The notes under the pieces: model-generated
Seen by the model: the letters and a program-made list of their open reading frames with translations, nothing else
Told to the model about the DNA's origin: nothing
The model's database searches: none
NCBI GenBank assembly: GCA_025351985.1
Contig: JANXUW010000649.1
Coordinates: 1-13,305, forward strand
Reading direction: 5' to 3'
Length of the DNA stretch: 13,305 bases
DNA from: Pseudolysobacter sp.
GTDB taxonomy: Bacteria > Pseudomonadota > Gammaproteobacteria > Xanthomonadales > Rhodanobacteraceae
Translations under genes and position numbers: made by a program
Part shown: positions 1 to 10,823 of the stretch, piece by piece
Position numbering within the stretch: position 1 is the first letter of the stretch
How the letters are laid out: every line of letters starts with the position of its first letter

Positions 1-23
1 GTTATCCGCAAATGCAGAGGAGT

Positions 24-47
24 GTTGAGTGCCTGTATTGCCGTACA
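24..47. promoter_or_regulatory. Possible second copy of operator elements at the left edge
   Basis: Downstream of the operon, GTTGAGTGC (24-32) repeats exactly the right arm of the uraH-ade inverted repeat with its preceding base (9639-9647). ATTGCCGT (37-44) repeats the centre of that repeat (9633-9640). The order of the two blocks is swapped. TGTA-N6-TACA (34-47) is a small palindrome here. No gene is visible in bases 1-65, so this may be control DNA of a neighbour off the left edge, or chance. Confidence 0.25.
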
Positions 48-65
48 TCTTGTCGCGCGGAAAGA

Positions 66-1331
66 TCAATCCGCCGCGCCGAGCAGATCGGCGAGCATGC
101 TTGCGACCGTAGCCGTGGCGCGACGCAGATCTTCGAGACGAAGTTTTTCGTCGGCGGCATGGCCGTTGGCTTCGGCCAGCGTGCGCGGACCGGCGCCGTA
201 CAACACGGTCGGAATACCGGCCGCCGTGTAATGCCGCGCATCGGTATACAAGGGCACGCCGTGCTCGGCAATCGCGACGCCGAAAAAGTGTTCGCCGTGT
301 TTTTGCAGCGATTCGGTCAGGCGCTCGGCACCGGGCAACTTGACCAGCGGCAAGGCCAGCAGGGTGCGGCGGATTTCGATGCGGATACCGGGCAACGTGG
401 CGGCGAAGGTTTCGATCTGCGCGCGCAGATCCGCCTCGACCTGCGCCGGTGTTTCTTCCGGAATGATGCGTCGATCAAGCCGGAACGTCACGCGATCCGG
501 CACGACATTGGTATTGATGCCGCCTTCGATCAGGCCGATGTTGAGGGTCGGATGCGAGATGCCGAAGGTCTTCGATTTATGCGCCTTCAATCCCTCGCGC
601 GAGGCGTACAACATCGTCAGAATTTGCGTCGTCGCGGCCAAAGCATCGACGCCGGACTCGGGCATTGCCGCATGGCCCTGGCGTCCATGCACGATCACTT
701 CGAGATGCAGGCAGCCGTTGTGCGCGGTGGTCACGGCGTAGGAAAAACCTGCGCTGAGTGCGAGGTCCGGTTTGCTCAGGCCTTGTTCGAGCAACCAGCG
801 CGGACCGATATCGCCGCCGGCTTCTTCGTCATAGGTCAGATGCAGTTCGATCGCGCCATTCAACGCCACGCCACGCGCATGCAATTCGCGCAATGCCAGC
901 AGGCTGTAAGTATAGGTGGCGAAGTCCGATTTGCTGACCGCGACGCCGCGCCCGAACATTTCCGCACCGTGCTGCGGATTGATCACGACATCAGCGGCAT
1001 ACGGATCGTGCGTCCAGCCCTGGCCCGGCGGCACGACGTCGCCGTGTGCGTTCAGCGCGATGGTCGGTCCGCCGTCGCCGAAGCGCTGGCGCACGATCAG
1101 GTTGGTGGCGCTGATCATGCCGTTCGCACGCACCAGCGTTTCGGGCACGACATGCTTTTCGACGTCGAATCCCAGCGCCGTCAGCAATTCGTGCGCGCGT
1201 CGTGCGTGCGCTGCGCAATCGCCGGGTGGATTATCGCTGGGCACTTTCACGAGTTCGGCGAGGAAGGCGGTTTCGGCATCGAAGTGTTGATCGACAAAGG
1301 ATAGGATGCGGTCGTGCAGGGAAGTCGCCAT
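66..1331 (-). CDS. M20-family metallohydrolase (ArgE/DapE-like) at the end of the purine operon
   Basis: The 421-residue product has the M20 fold. It carries the first metal and catalytic motif HGDVVPPG (His96, Asp98), the Glu-Glu pair in TYDEEAGG (169-170), the lid-domain GRQGHAAMPESG (His220) and a C-terminal GHAADE (His391). No signal peptide is visible, so it is probably cytoplasmic. The start at 1331 lies one base after the uraD-allC stop; an in-frame ATG further upstream (1445) would run back into that gene and is less likely. Two usual M20 ligand positions look altered: GRG-x-x-D-M-K reads GRGVAVSK (Val132), and the Glu of the usual EPT motif reads AGFS (Gly195). The substrate is unknown. 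Its place as last gene suggests a late ureide step, for example on ureidoglycine or ureidoglycolate, but this is inference. An amidase or deacetylase of another N-acyl compound is equally possible. Confidence 0.85.
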   Translation of the reverse strand: MATSLHDRILSFVDQHFDAETAFLAELVKVPSDNPPGDCAAHARRAHELLTALGFDVEKHVVPETLVRANGMISATNLIVRQRFGDGGPTIALNAHGDVVPPGQGWTHDPYAADVVINPQHGAEMFGRGVAVSKSDFATYTYSLLALRELHARGVALNGAIELHLTYDEEAGGDIGPRWLLEQGLSKPDLALSAGFSYAVTTAHNGCLHLEVIVHGRQGHAAMPESGVDALAATTQILTMLYASREGLKAHKSKTFGISHPTLNIGLIEGGINTNVVPDRVTFRLDRRIIPEETPAQVEADLRAQIETFAATLPGIRIEIRRTLLALPLVKLPGAERLTESLQKHGEHFFGVAIAEHGVPLYTDARHYTAAGIPTVLYGAGPRTLAEANGHAADEKLRLEDLRRATATVASMLADLLGAAD

Positions 1332-1332
1332 G

Positions 1333-3072
1333 TCAGGTATCTGCCTTGAAATGAAGGAGGAAATCGGAGAACACGCGCGCTGCGATGTCGGCATCGTCGA
1401 CGCTGAGGGTTTCGAGCGGATTGTGGCTGATGCCGCCGTTGCCACAACGCACGAACAGCATGCCGATCGGGCAGATCGACGCCATTTTCATCGCGTCGTG
1501 ACCGGCGCCGCTGGGCAAATGCAGTGGCTTGTTGTCGCCGGTGATGCGTGCGATGGTCGCGCTCCATTGCGCCTGCAACGCCGTTGCGCAAGGCGCACTC
1601 GCGGCATCGAGCACACGGCGAATTTCGATCTGCACCTGACGTCGCGCACCGATTTGTTCGATCTGCGCGAGCACATCGGCGACCGCCGCATCGCGCAGCG
1701 AATCTTCACCTGCGCGGATATCGATACTCAGTTCGCATTCGCCCGGAATGACATTGATCGCGCCGTTCAGTACGGTCAGACGACCGACCGTGCCGACCAG
1801 TCCGGGCGCGCTCGCACAGCGCCGTTCCACCGCAAGCACGATCTCCGCTGCCGCTGCCGCCGCATCGCGACGCAACGCCATCGGCACGGTGCCGGCGTGG
1901 CCGGCCACACCGTGGATCGACACGAGCATGCGCACGCTGCCGGCAATCGACGTGACCACACCGAGCGCGCGTTGGGCATCGAGCAGCACCGGGCCTTGTT
2001 CGATATGCACTTCGACATACGCGGCGAGCGTCGCCGGATCACGCGCGATGCTGCTGATTGCGTCGACATCGAATCCGGCCTCACGCATCGCCTCGCGCAT
2101 CGTCACGCCATCGGCGTCGACGCTGTCGAGCACACGCGCGTCGAAACTTCCGGCGACTGCGCTGCTGCCGAGAAACGTCGACTTGAAACGCACGCCTTCT
2201 TCCTCGGCGAACGCGATGATTTCCAGATCGTAAGGCAATTGCTGCGCGCGCTGGCGCAGGTCGAGTGCGACCGCGATCGGCAACAGTATGCCGAGTCGAC
2301 CGTCGTATTTTCCGGCGTTGATGACGGTGTCGTAGTGTGATCCGGTGATCAGCGTTTTTGCGCCAGCGATACCGCTGCGCAGTCGGCCGACGACATTGCC
2401 GACCGCATCGATATGCACGTCGAGTCCGGCACCGAGCATGTAGTCGCAGATCGCCGCAGCCGTGGCGCGATGCGCGGTGGTCAGATAGGCGCAAGTAAGA
2501 TTGTTTTCATCGTCGCTGAAACGTGCGAGCTGTTCGTGCATCGCCATGATCTGCGCACCGAGCGGTGCGCTGACGAGTTCGGCGAGACGGAACGCGGTGA
2601 TACGCTCGATCTGCTGCAATGCTGTTGCACGCTCGTGCTCGACAGCGTGTTGCACACGCTGCGCGAACGCGGCGAGGATGGACTCACGATCATGCCCACG
2701 CACGGCCAGCACGAATGGAAATCCGAAGCGCGTGTTGTACGCCGCATTCATCGTTTGCAACTGCGCAAATTCTTCGGCGGAACATGCGTCCAGCCCGGCA
2801 CCGCGTTGTTCGTGTGTCGAATGTTGCGTGAGCTCGTTGTGGATCGCGGCGCGGCCGGCAAGTTCGGGATGTGCACGGATCAGCGCGAGTTGTTCGTCGG
2901 CCGTCGCGCTGGCAACGACATCGCACATCGTGGCATGCTGATCCTCGCGCGAGGCGAACGGACGCGCTGCCGCGGCACGCTGCGCGACCCACGGCGAATG
3001 TTCGAAGATACCGCCGAGCACCGCGACGAATTCATCGACGGGCATGCAGTTGAGTTGTTCCAGCGCGATCAT
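1333..3072 (-). CDS. uraD-allC: Bifunctional OHCU decarboxylase / allantoate amidohydrolase (UraD-AllC fusion)
   Basis: This 579-residue protein joins two enzymes. Residues about 1-168 are a UraD (OHCU decarboxylase) domain, with EHSPWVA, ARPF, the catalytic His68 in RAHPELAG, and the NAAYNTRFGFPF stretch. UraD makes S-allantoin from OHCU. Residues about 172-579 are an AllC-type M20 amidohydrolase, with GSHYDTV (His246, Asp248), the bridging Asp257 in GKYDG, AEEEGVRF (290-292), HIEQGP (His356), GHAGTVPM, SGAGHDA and GGISHNPLE (His550). AllC converts allantoate to ureidoglycine, ammonia and CO2. Both active sites look intact, so both activities are expected in the cytoplasm. The linker is very short, with no frameshift or stop. 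The start at 3072 overlaps the puuE stop by 4 bp (ATGA), indicating translational coupling. An ATG nine codons later is a weaker alternative. Between the two reactions the pathway needs allantoinase, encoded by the preceding gene. Confidence 0.93.
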   Translation of the reverse strand: MIALEQLNCMPVDEFVAVLGGIFEHSPWVAQRAAAARPFASREDQHATMCDVVASATADEQLALIRAHPELAGRAAIHNELTQHSTHEQRGAGLDACSAEEFAQLQTMNAAYNTRFGFPFVLAVRGHDRESILAAFAQRVQHAVEHERATALQQIERITAFRLAELVSAPLGAQIMAMHEQLARFSDDENNLTCAYLTTAHRATAAAICDYMLGAGLDVHIDAVGNVVGRLRSGIAGAKTLITGSHYDTVINAGKYDGRLGILLPIAVALDLRQRAQQLPYDLEIIAFAEEEGVRFKSTFLGSSAVAGSFDARVLDSVDADGVTMREAMREAGFDVDAISSIARDPATLAAYVEVHIEQGPVLLDAQRALGVVTSIAGSVRMLVSIHGVAGHAGTVPMALRRDAAAAAAEIVLAVERRCASAPGLVGTVGRLTVLNGAINVIPGECELSIDIRAGEDSLRDAAVADVLAQIEQIGARRQVQIEIRRVLDAASAPCATALQAQWSATIARITGDNKPLHLPSGAGHDAMKMASICPIGMLFVRCGNGGISHNPLETLSVDDADIAARVFSDFLLHFKADT

Positions 3073-4058
3073 GGTGCGGCCTGCGAGGCAGGCGCTGCGA
3101 CGAACGGGTGCGTCGTTAACCAGTGCCGCGCGATATCGACGCGCCGGCAGATCCACACGCGTTCGTGCGTTTGCAAGTAGTCGAGAAATCGCTCGAGCGC
3201 GGCGATGCGTCCGGGCCGGCCGATGATGCGTGCATGCAGGCCGATCGACAGCATCTTCGGCGCGTTCGATCCTGCGGCATCGCCCTCGCGATACAACACG
3301 TCGAACGCGTCCTTGAGGTAATCGAAAAACTGCGTGCCGGAATTGAATCCCTGCGCGGCGGCGAAACGCATGTCGTTGCTGTCCAGCGTGTACGGCACGA
3401 CCAGGTGCGGCACGCGCTGGATTGCGCCATCGCGTTCGATTTCAACCTGCGTGTAGTAAGGCAGATCGTCGGCATAGGAATCGGCGTCGTAGATAAAACC
3501 GCCGTGCTCGACGACGAGACGCCGCGTGTTCGGACTATCGCGCCCGGTGTACCAGCCCAGCGGCGCCGCGCCGCACAGCTCGCGCAGGATCGTCACGGCT
3601 TGGGCAATATGCGCACGTTCGGTAGCGACGTCGATGTCCTGATAATTGATCCAGCGCAGGCCGTGGCAGGCAATTTCGTGGCCGAGTTCGCGATACGCCG
3701 CGAGCGCATCGGGATGGCGCTGCAAGGCCGTGGCGACGGCGAAGATCGTCAGCGGCAATCGACGTGATTCGAACGCACGCAACACACGCCACAGGCCGGC
3801 GCGCGAACCGTATTCGTACAACGATTCCATGCTCATGTGGCGCGCGCGAAACGCCTGCGCACCGATGATCTCGGAAAGAAAAGTTTCCGACGCGGCATCG
3901 CCATGCAACACACAATTCTCCGCGCCTTCCTCATGGTTGAGCACGAACTGCACGGCGATGCGCGCGCCGCCCGGCCAGTGCGGATGCGGCGTGTGGCGGC
4001 CGTAGCCGACCAGGTCGCGCGGATAGGATTCGCTGCTCATATGCGCAAGGCTCGTCAT
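3069..4058 (-). CDS. puuE: Allantoinase of the polysaccharide-deacetylase type (PuuE)
   Basis: The product (329 residues from this ATG) hydrolyses allantoin to allantoate in the ureide pathway. It belongs to the polysaccharide-deacetylase-like PuuE family, not the classical zinc allantoinase AllB family. Typical PuuE segments are visible in order: YPRDLVGYG and HPHWPGG near the N-terminus, LNHEEGAE, MSMESLYEYGSRAG, GHEIACHGLRW, GWYTGRDSPNTRRLV, PYTLDSNDMRF, FFDYLKDAFDVLY and SIGLHARIIGRPGR. No signal peptide is seen. The ATG at 4058 follows the puuD stop by one base. A second in-frame ATG at 4040 (MSSESYPRD) matches where many PuuE proteins begin and may be the true start; neither has a strong ribosome binding site. 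Its 3' end overlaps the start of uraD-allC by 4 bp, placing it between the genes for the steps before and after it. Confidence 0.94.
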   Translation of the reverse strand: MTSLAHMSSESYPRDLVGYGRHTPHPHWPGGARIAVQFVLNHEEGAENCVLHGDAASETFLSEIIGAQAFRARHMSMESLYEYGSRAGLWRVLRAFESRRLPLTIFAVATALQRHPDALAAYRELGHEIACHGLRWINYQDIDVATERAHIAQAVTILRELCGAAPLGWYTGRDSPNTRRLVVEHGGFIYDADSYADDLPYYTQVEIERDGAIQRVPHLVVPYTLDSNDMRFAAAQGFNSGTQFFDYLKDAFDVLYREGDAAGSNAPKMLSIGLHARIIGRPGRIAALERFLDYLQTHERVWICRRVDIARHWLTTHPFVAAPASQAAP

Positions 4059-4059
4059 C

Positions 4060-5289
4060 TCAGTGCGGTGCGCCGTCGATCAGCCACGCGAGCACCTGCG
4101 CGCGCTCGGGTTCGGTCATCTGCGTGAGATTACCGATCGGCATGACGCGCGTGCTGAGTTGGGTCTGCATCTGCACGGTGCGCACGAGAATGTGTTCGGG
4201 CGTATCGAGCAGCACGCCGTTCGGCGCGGCGGTGAATCCCGCGAGAGTCGGCGTCGGCGCATGGCACGGCACGCAGCGCTGTTGCACGATGGACTGGATG
4301 CCGGCGAAACGCTGTTGTGCGGAGACGGAAACGACACTTGCCGCAGCGGGGACGCTGGCCGGCGTCATTGCCAATGCGACGCCCGCCAGCGTCAGTAATC
4401 CGAGCACCAAAATCAGCGGCGAAGTCTTGCCGCCGCGCTCATGCGCCTTGTGCCGCGCGACGAACCACGCGCGGATGCACACGCCGGCAATACTCATTGC
4501 GATCAGCACGGCGGCGTTGTATTTCGCCGCGTAGGTCATCGCGTAATGATTGCTGATCATCACGAACAGCACGGGCAGGGTGAAGTAGGTGTTGTGCACC
4601 GAGCGCTGCTTGCCGCGCTGGCCGTAGACCGGATCGACCAGACGGTTTTCGCGTTTGGCTTTCACCATTTCGCGCTGGCCCGGAATGATCACGAAAAACA
4701 CGTTCGCCACCATGATCGTGCCGAGCAGCGCGCCGAACAAAATGTACGCGCCGCGCCCGCTGAACAGTTCGCAGAGTGCCCACGCCGCGGCGAACATCAC
4801 GAATGCGATCACGCCACCGAGCGCACGATCGTTGCGCCCCAGCGGCGATCGACACAATGCGTCGTAGATCAACCAGCCGCCGGCGAGAAAGACCAGCGCG
4901 ATGCCGATCGCTGCAGGTTTGCTCAGTGTGGCCACGGCCGGATCGATCAGATACACCTCGGCCTTGCCGAAGTACATCAGGCACAGCAGGAAAAATCCCG
5001 ACATCCATGTGCTGTAGGCTTCCCAGTAAAACCAGTGCAGCGTGGGTGGCAACGTCGCCGGTGCAATTTTATACTTTTGCGCATTGTAGAAACCGCCGCC
5101 GTGCACTGCCCAGACTTCGCCGCCGACACCGGCGTCGAGCACTTCCTGGCGCGTCGGCGCGAGCAGGTGATTGTCGAGCCAGACGAAATAGAACGACGCG
5201 CCGATCCACGCGATGCCCGTGATCACATGCAGCCAGCGCCCGAGCAGGCTGAGCCAATCGAACAGGTAACTGCCGAGCAGGGCGCTCAT
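4060..5289 (-). CDS. puuD: Membrane-bound urate oxidase with C-terminal cytochrome c domain (PuuD)
   Basis: The 409-residue protein matches the PuuD (urate hydroxylase) family, which oxidises urate to 5-hydroxyisourate and passes electrons to a heme instead of making hydrogen peroxide. About eight hydrophobic segments are visible (roughly 14-38, 92-110, 127-144, 156-175, 181-203, 236-254, 258-277, 290-308). The first includes WLHVITGIAWIGASFYF. They are followed by an Ala/Ser/Val-rich linker and a class I cytochrome c domain with the heme motif CVPCH (339-343) and a likely axial Met383 in RVMPIGN. The cytochrome domain is expected on the periplasmic side, as heme attachment requires. The ATG at 5289 overlaps the xdhB stop by 4 bp (ATGA) and has GGAG seven bases upstream. 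It replaces the soluble urate oxidases and connects urate oxidation to the respiratory chain. Confidence 0.94.
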   Translation of the reverse strand: MSALLGSYLFDWLSLLGRWLHVITGIAWIGASFYFVWLDNHLLAPTRQEVLDAGVGGEVWAVHGGGFYNAQKYKIAPATLPPTLHWFYWEAYSTWMSGFFLLCLMYFGKAEVYLIDPAVATLSKPAAIGIALVFLAGGWLIYDALCRSPLGRNDRALGGVIAFVMFAAAWALCELFSGRGAYILFGALLGTIMVANVFFVIIPGQREMVKAKRENRLVDPVYGQRGKQRSVHNTYFTLPVLFVMISNHYAMTYAAKYNAAVLIAMSIAGVCIRAWFVARHKAHERGGKTSPLILVLGLLTLAGVALAMTPASVPAAASVVSVSAQQRFAGIQSIVQQRCVPCHAPTPTLAGFTAAPNGVLLDTPEHILVRTVQMQTQLSTRVMPIGNLTQMTEPERAQVLAWLIDGAPH

Positions 5290-7675
5290 ACGCGCGCTCC
5301 GTCATGCGCTTCGCCGCGCACGCTGTCGATCGCGCGCAACACTGCCTCGGGCGTGGCTGGCGCATCGAGATCGGGCAACGCGCCGACGCTGCCGCACGCA
5401 GCGACCGCATCGCGGATCGCAAGAAACGCCGAGATGCATAACATCAGCGGCGGTTCGCCAACGGCTTTGGAACGATAGATCGTATCCTCACGATTCGGCT
5501 CCTGTTCGAGCAGGCGGATGTTCGCGTGCAGTGGCCAGTCGCGCACGCTTGGAATCTTGTAGGTCGACGGCGCGTGCGTCTTCAACTCGCCTTTGCCGTT
5601 CCAGTAAAGTTCTTCGCTGGTCAGCCAGCCGACACCTTGCAGGTACGCGCCTTCGATCTGGCCCAGATCGATCGCCGGATTCAACGATATGCCGACATCC
5701 TGCAGAATATCCACGCGCAGCAATTGGGTTTCTCCGGTCAGCGTATCGATCGCGACCTCCGATACCGCTGCACCATAAGTGAAATAGAAAAATGGTCGGC
5801 CGTTGAAACGACTGCGATCCCAATGGATTTTCGGCGTCGCATAAAATCCGGTGCTCGACAACGAAACGCGCGCGGCATAGGCCGAGGCGGCGAGTTCCTT
5901 GAAGCTGACTCGATGCTGCGGCCCCAGTTGCACATGGCCGTCGGCGAAGCGGATCTGCTCGGGCCTCAAGTCATGCTTCTGGCATGCATGTGCGACCAGG
6001 CGATCACGCAGCGTTTGCGCCGCCGCCTGCGCCGCCTTGCCGTTGAGATCGGCGCCGGACGATGCCGCCGTGGCCGAGGTATTCGGCACCTTGCTGGTGT
6101 CGGTCGCCGAGGTGCGGATCGCGCTGAGCGGCAAGCCGAATTCGGTCGCGACGACTTGGGCAACCTTGGTGTACAAACCTTGGCCCATTTCCGTGCCGCC
6201 ATGATTCAGCAGTACGGTGCCGTCGGTGTAGATGTGCACGAGCGCGCCGGCCTGGTTGAAGATCGTGGCGTTGAACGAAATACCGAACTTGATCGGCGTC
6301 AGTGCGATACCGCGTTTGATGATCGCATTCTGCGCATTCCATTCGACGAGCGCATCGCGTCGCGCCCGGTAATCGCTGCTGGCGACCAGCTGGTCGGTGA
6401 TCGTGTCGAGTATGTTGTCCTCGATCACATGACCGTAATGCGTGGTGTTGCGTTCGTGGATGCCGTAATAGTTGCGCCGCCGCACCGCGAGCGGATCGAG
6501 GCCGCGGAAGCGCGCGATGTCGTCCAGAATGCGCTCGATGATCAGCATGCCCTGCGGCCCGCCGAAACCGCGGAACGCGGTGTTCGATACGGTGTTGGTC
6601 TTGCACAAGTGCGTGGTGATATCGACGTGTTCGAGAAAGTACGCGTTGTCGACATGGCACACCGCGCGATCGGCGATGGGTCCCGACAGATCCGCCGAAT
6701 ACCCGCAGCGCGACGCCAGCATTAGCTTGAGCGCGCACAAGCGGCCATCGGCATCGAAGCCGACTTCATAGTCGGCGAGAAAATCGTGGCGCTTGCCGGT
6801 GATGAGCATGTCGGCGTCGCGATCAAGGCGCAGCTTGACCGGGCGCCCGCTCTTGTTCGCGAGCACGGCCGCGGCTGCGGCAATCAGTGCGGGCTGGCTT
6901 TCCTTGCCGCCGAAACCGCCACCCATGCGTCGGCACAACACCGTGATCGCATGCGCCGGGCGATGCAGCACATGCGCAACGATGTTCTGCACTTCGGTCG
7001 GATGCTGGGTCGAAGAATGGATCAGCATCGCGCCGTCTTCCTGCGGAATCGCAATCGCGATCTGGCCTTCGAGATAAAAATGATCCTGGCCGCCCATCGT
7101 CACCGTGCCGCGCAGACGATGCGGCGCGTTGGCCATGGCCGCGTCGGGATCGCCGCGCAGCAGATGCCGGCTCGGCATGACGTAGTTCTGCGCCGCGAGC
7201 GCGCTGCGGATATCGAGCACCGGCGGCAGTTCGGCATAGCTGATGCGCGCTTGCGCCGCCGCCTTGCGCGCGGCCATGCAGGTTTCCGCGGCGACCGCAA
7301 AAATCGGCTGGCCGACGTATTGCACGAGCGTGTCGGTGAAGATCGGATCGTCGTGGACGATGCCGCCGTAATTGTTCTCGCCCGGAATGTCGGCCGACGT
7401 CGCGACCGCGATCACGCCCGGTGCGGCCAGCACGGCGGTGAGGTCGAGCGAGGTGATGTGTCCGTGGGCGATGCGGCTGATGCCGAACGCGGCGTGCAAG
7501 GTGTTCGGCGGCAGCGCGATATCGTCGGTGTACGTGGCGCGACCGCTGACATGCAGGTGCGCGCTTTCATGGCGCACCGATTGGCCGGCGATGGATGCGG
7601 ATGCGGCGAGATCGTCGGTCATGTTCTCGCCGGATACGACGTTACCTGCCAGCGGATTTTTTGCTGCGACGTTGT

Positions 7676-7679
<4 letters not shown>
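5286..7679 (-). CDS. xdhB: Xanthine dehydrogenase, molybdopterin-binding large subunit (XdhB)
   Basis: The 797-residue molybdenum-cofactor subunit pairs with XdhA to oxidise hypoxanthine to xanthine and xanthine to urate. Landmarks of the xanthine oxidase family are present: GQDHFYLEGQ (197-206), the cofactor loop RMGGGFGGKE (251-260), AFRGFGGPQGM (368-378, including the substrate-contacting Arg), GGTEMGQGLYTKV (494-506) and the catalytic Glu742 in VGEPPLM. I chose the GTG at 7679 because it overlaps the xdhA stop by 4 bp (GTGA) and has GGGAG seven bases upstream. This gives about the usual length for two-subunit XdhB. An internal ATG at 7622 (778 residues, beginning MTDDLAAS) is the alternative and has only a weak, close GGCGAG. 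Its stop overlaps the puuD start. No XdhC, the usual cofactor-insertion partner, follows it. Confidence 0.95.
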
Positions 7680-10740
<3,061 letters not shown>

Positions 10741-10754
10741 TTCCGATCGGCGTG

Positions 10755-10777
10755 CCGCGCTGCGCGTCGTTTTCTTC
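10755..10777 (+). terminator. Weak hairpin with T-rich tail after ade
   Basis: Fifteen or so bases after the ade stop, a short stem CGCG-CTG-CGCG is followed closely by a T-rich run (TCGTTTTCTT). The stem is only four base pairs, so this is a poor intrinsic terminator and may be chance. Nothing stronger is seen in the 83-bp gap between the convergent ade and xseA genes. Confidence 0.2.
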
Positions 10778-10823
10778 GCGATTGCGAGTAACGCTGGCGA
10801 GTTGATTCCGCGCCGTCGCAAAC

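Noticed and set aside
1..65. Possible gene at the left edge
   Set aside because: The frames here are short extensions of antisense shadows, with no start signal or recognisable protein segment.
12..2340. Long plus-strand ORFs (430 and 344 codons) across the M20 and uraD-allC genes
   Set aside because: They are antisense to genes with clear catalytic motifs, are rich in Arg/His/Gln and resemble no family I recognise. GC-rich codon use keeps such frames open.
10741..10823. Search for a strong bidirectional terminator between ade and xseA
   Set aside because: Only 4-bp stems are seen; none is strong enough to call with confidence for either strand.
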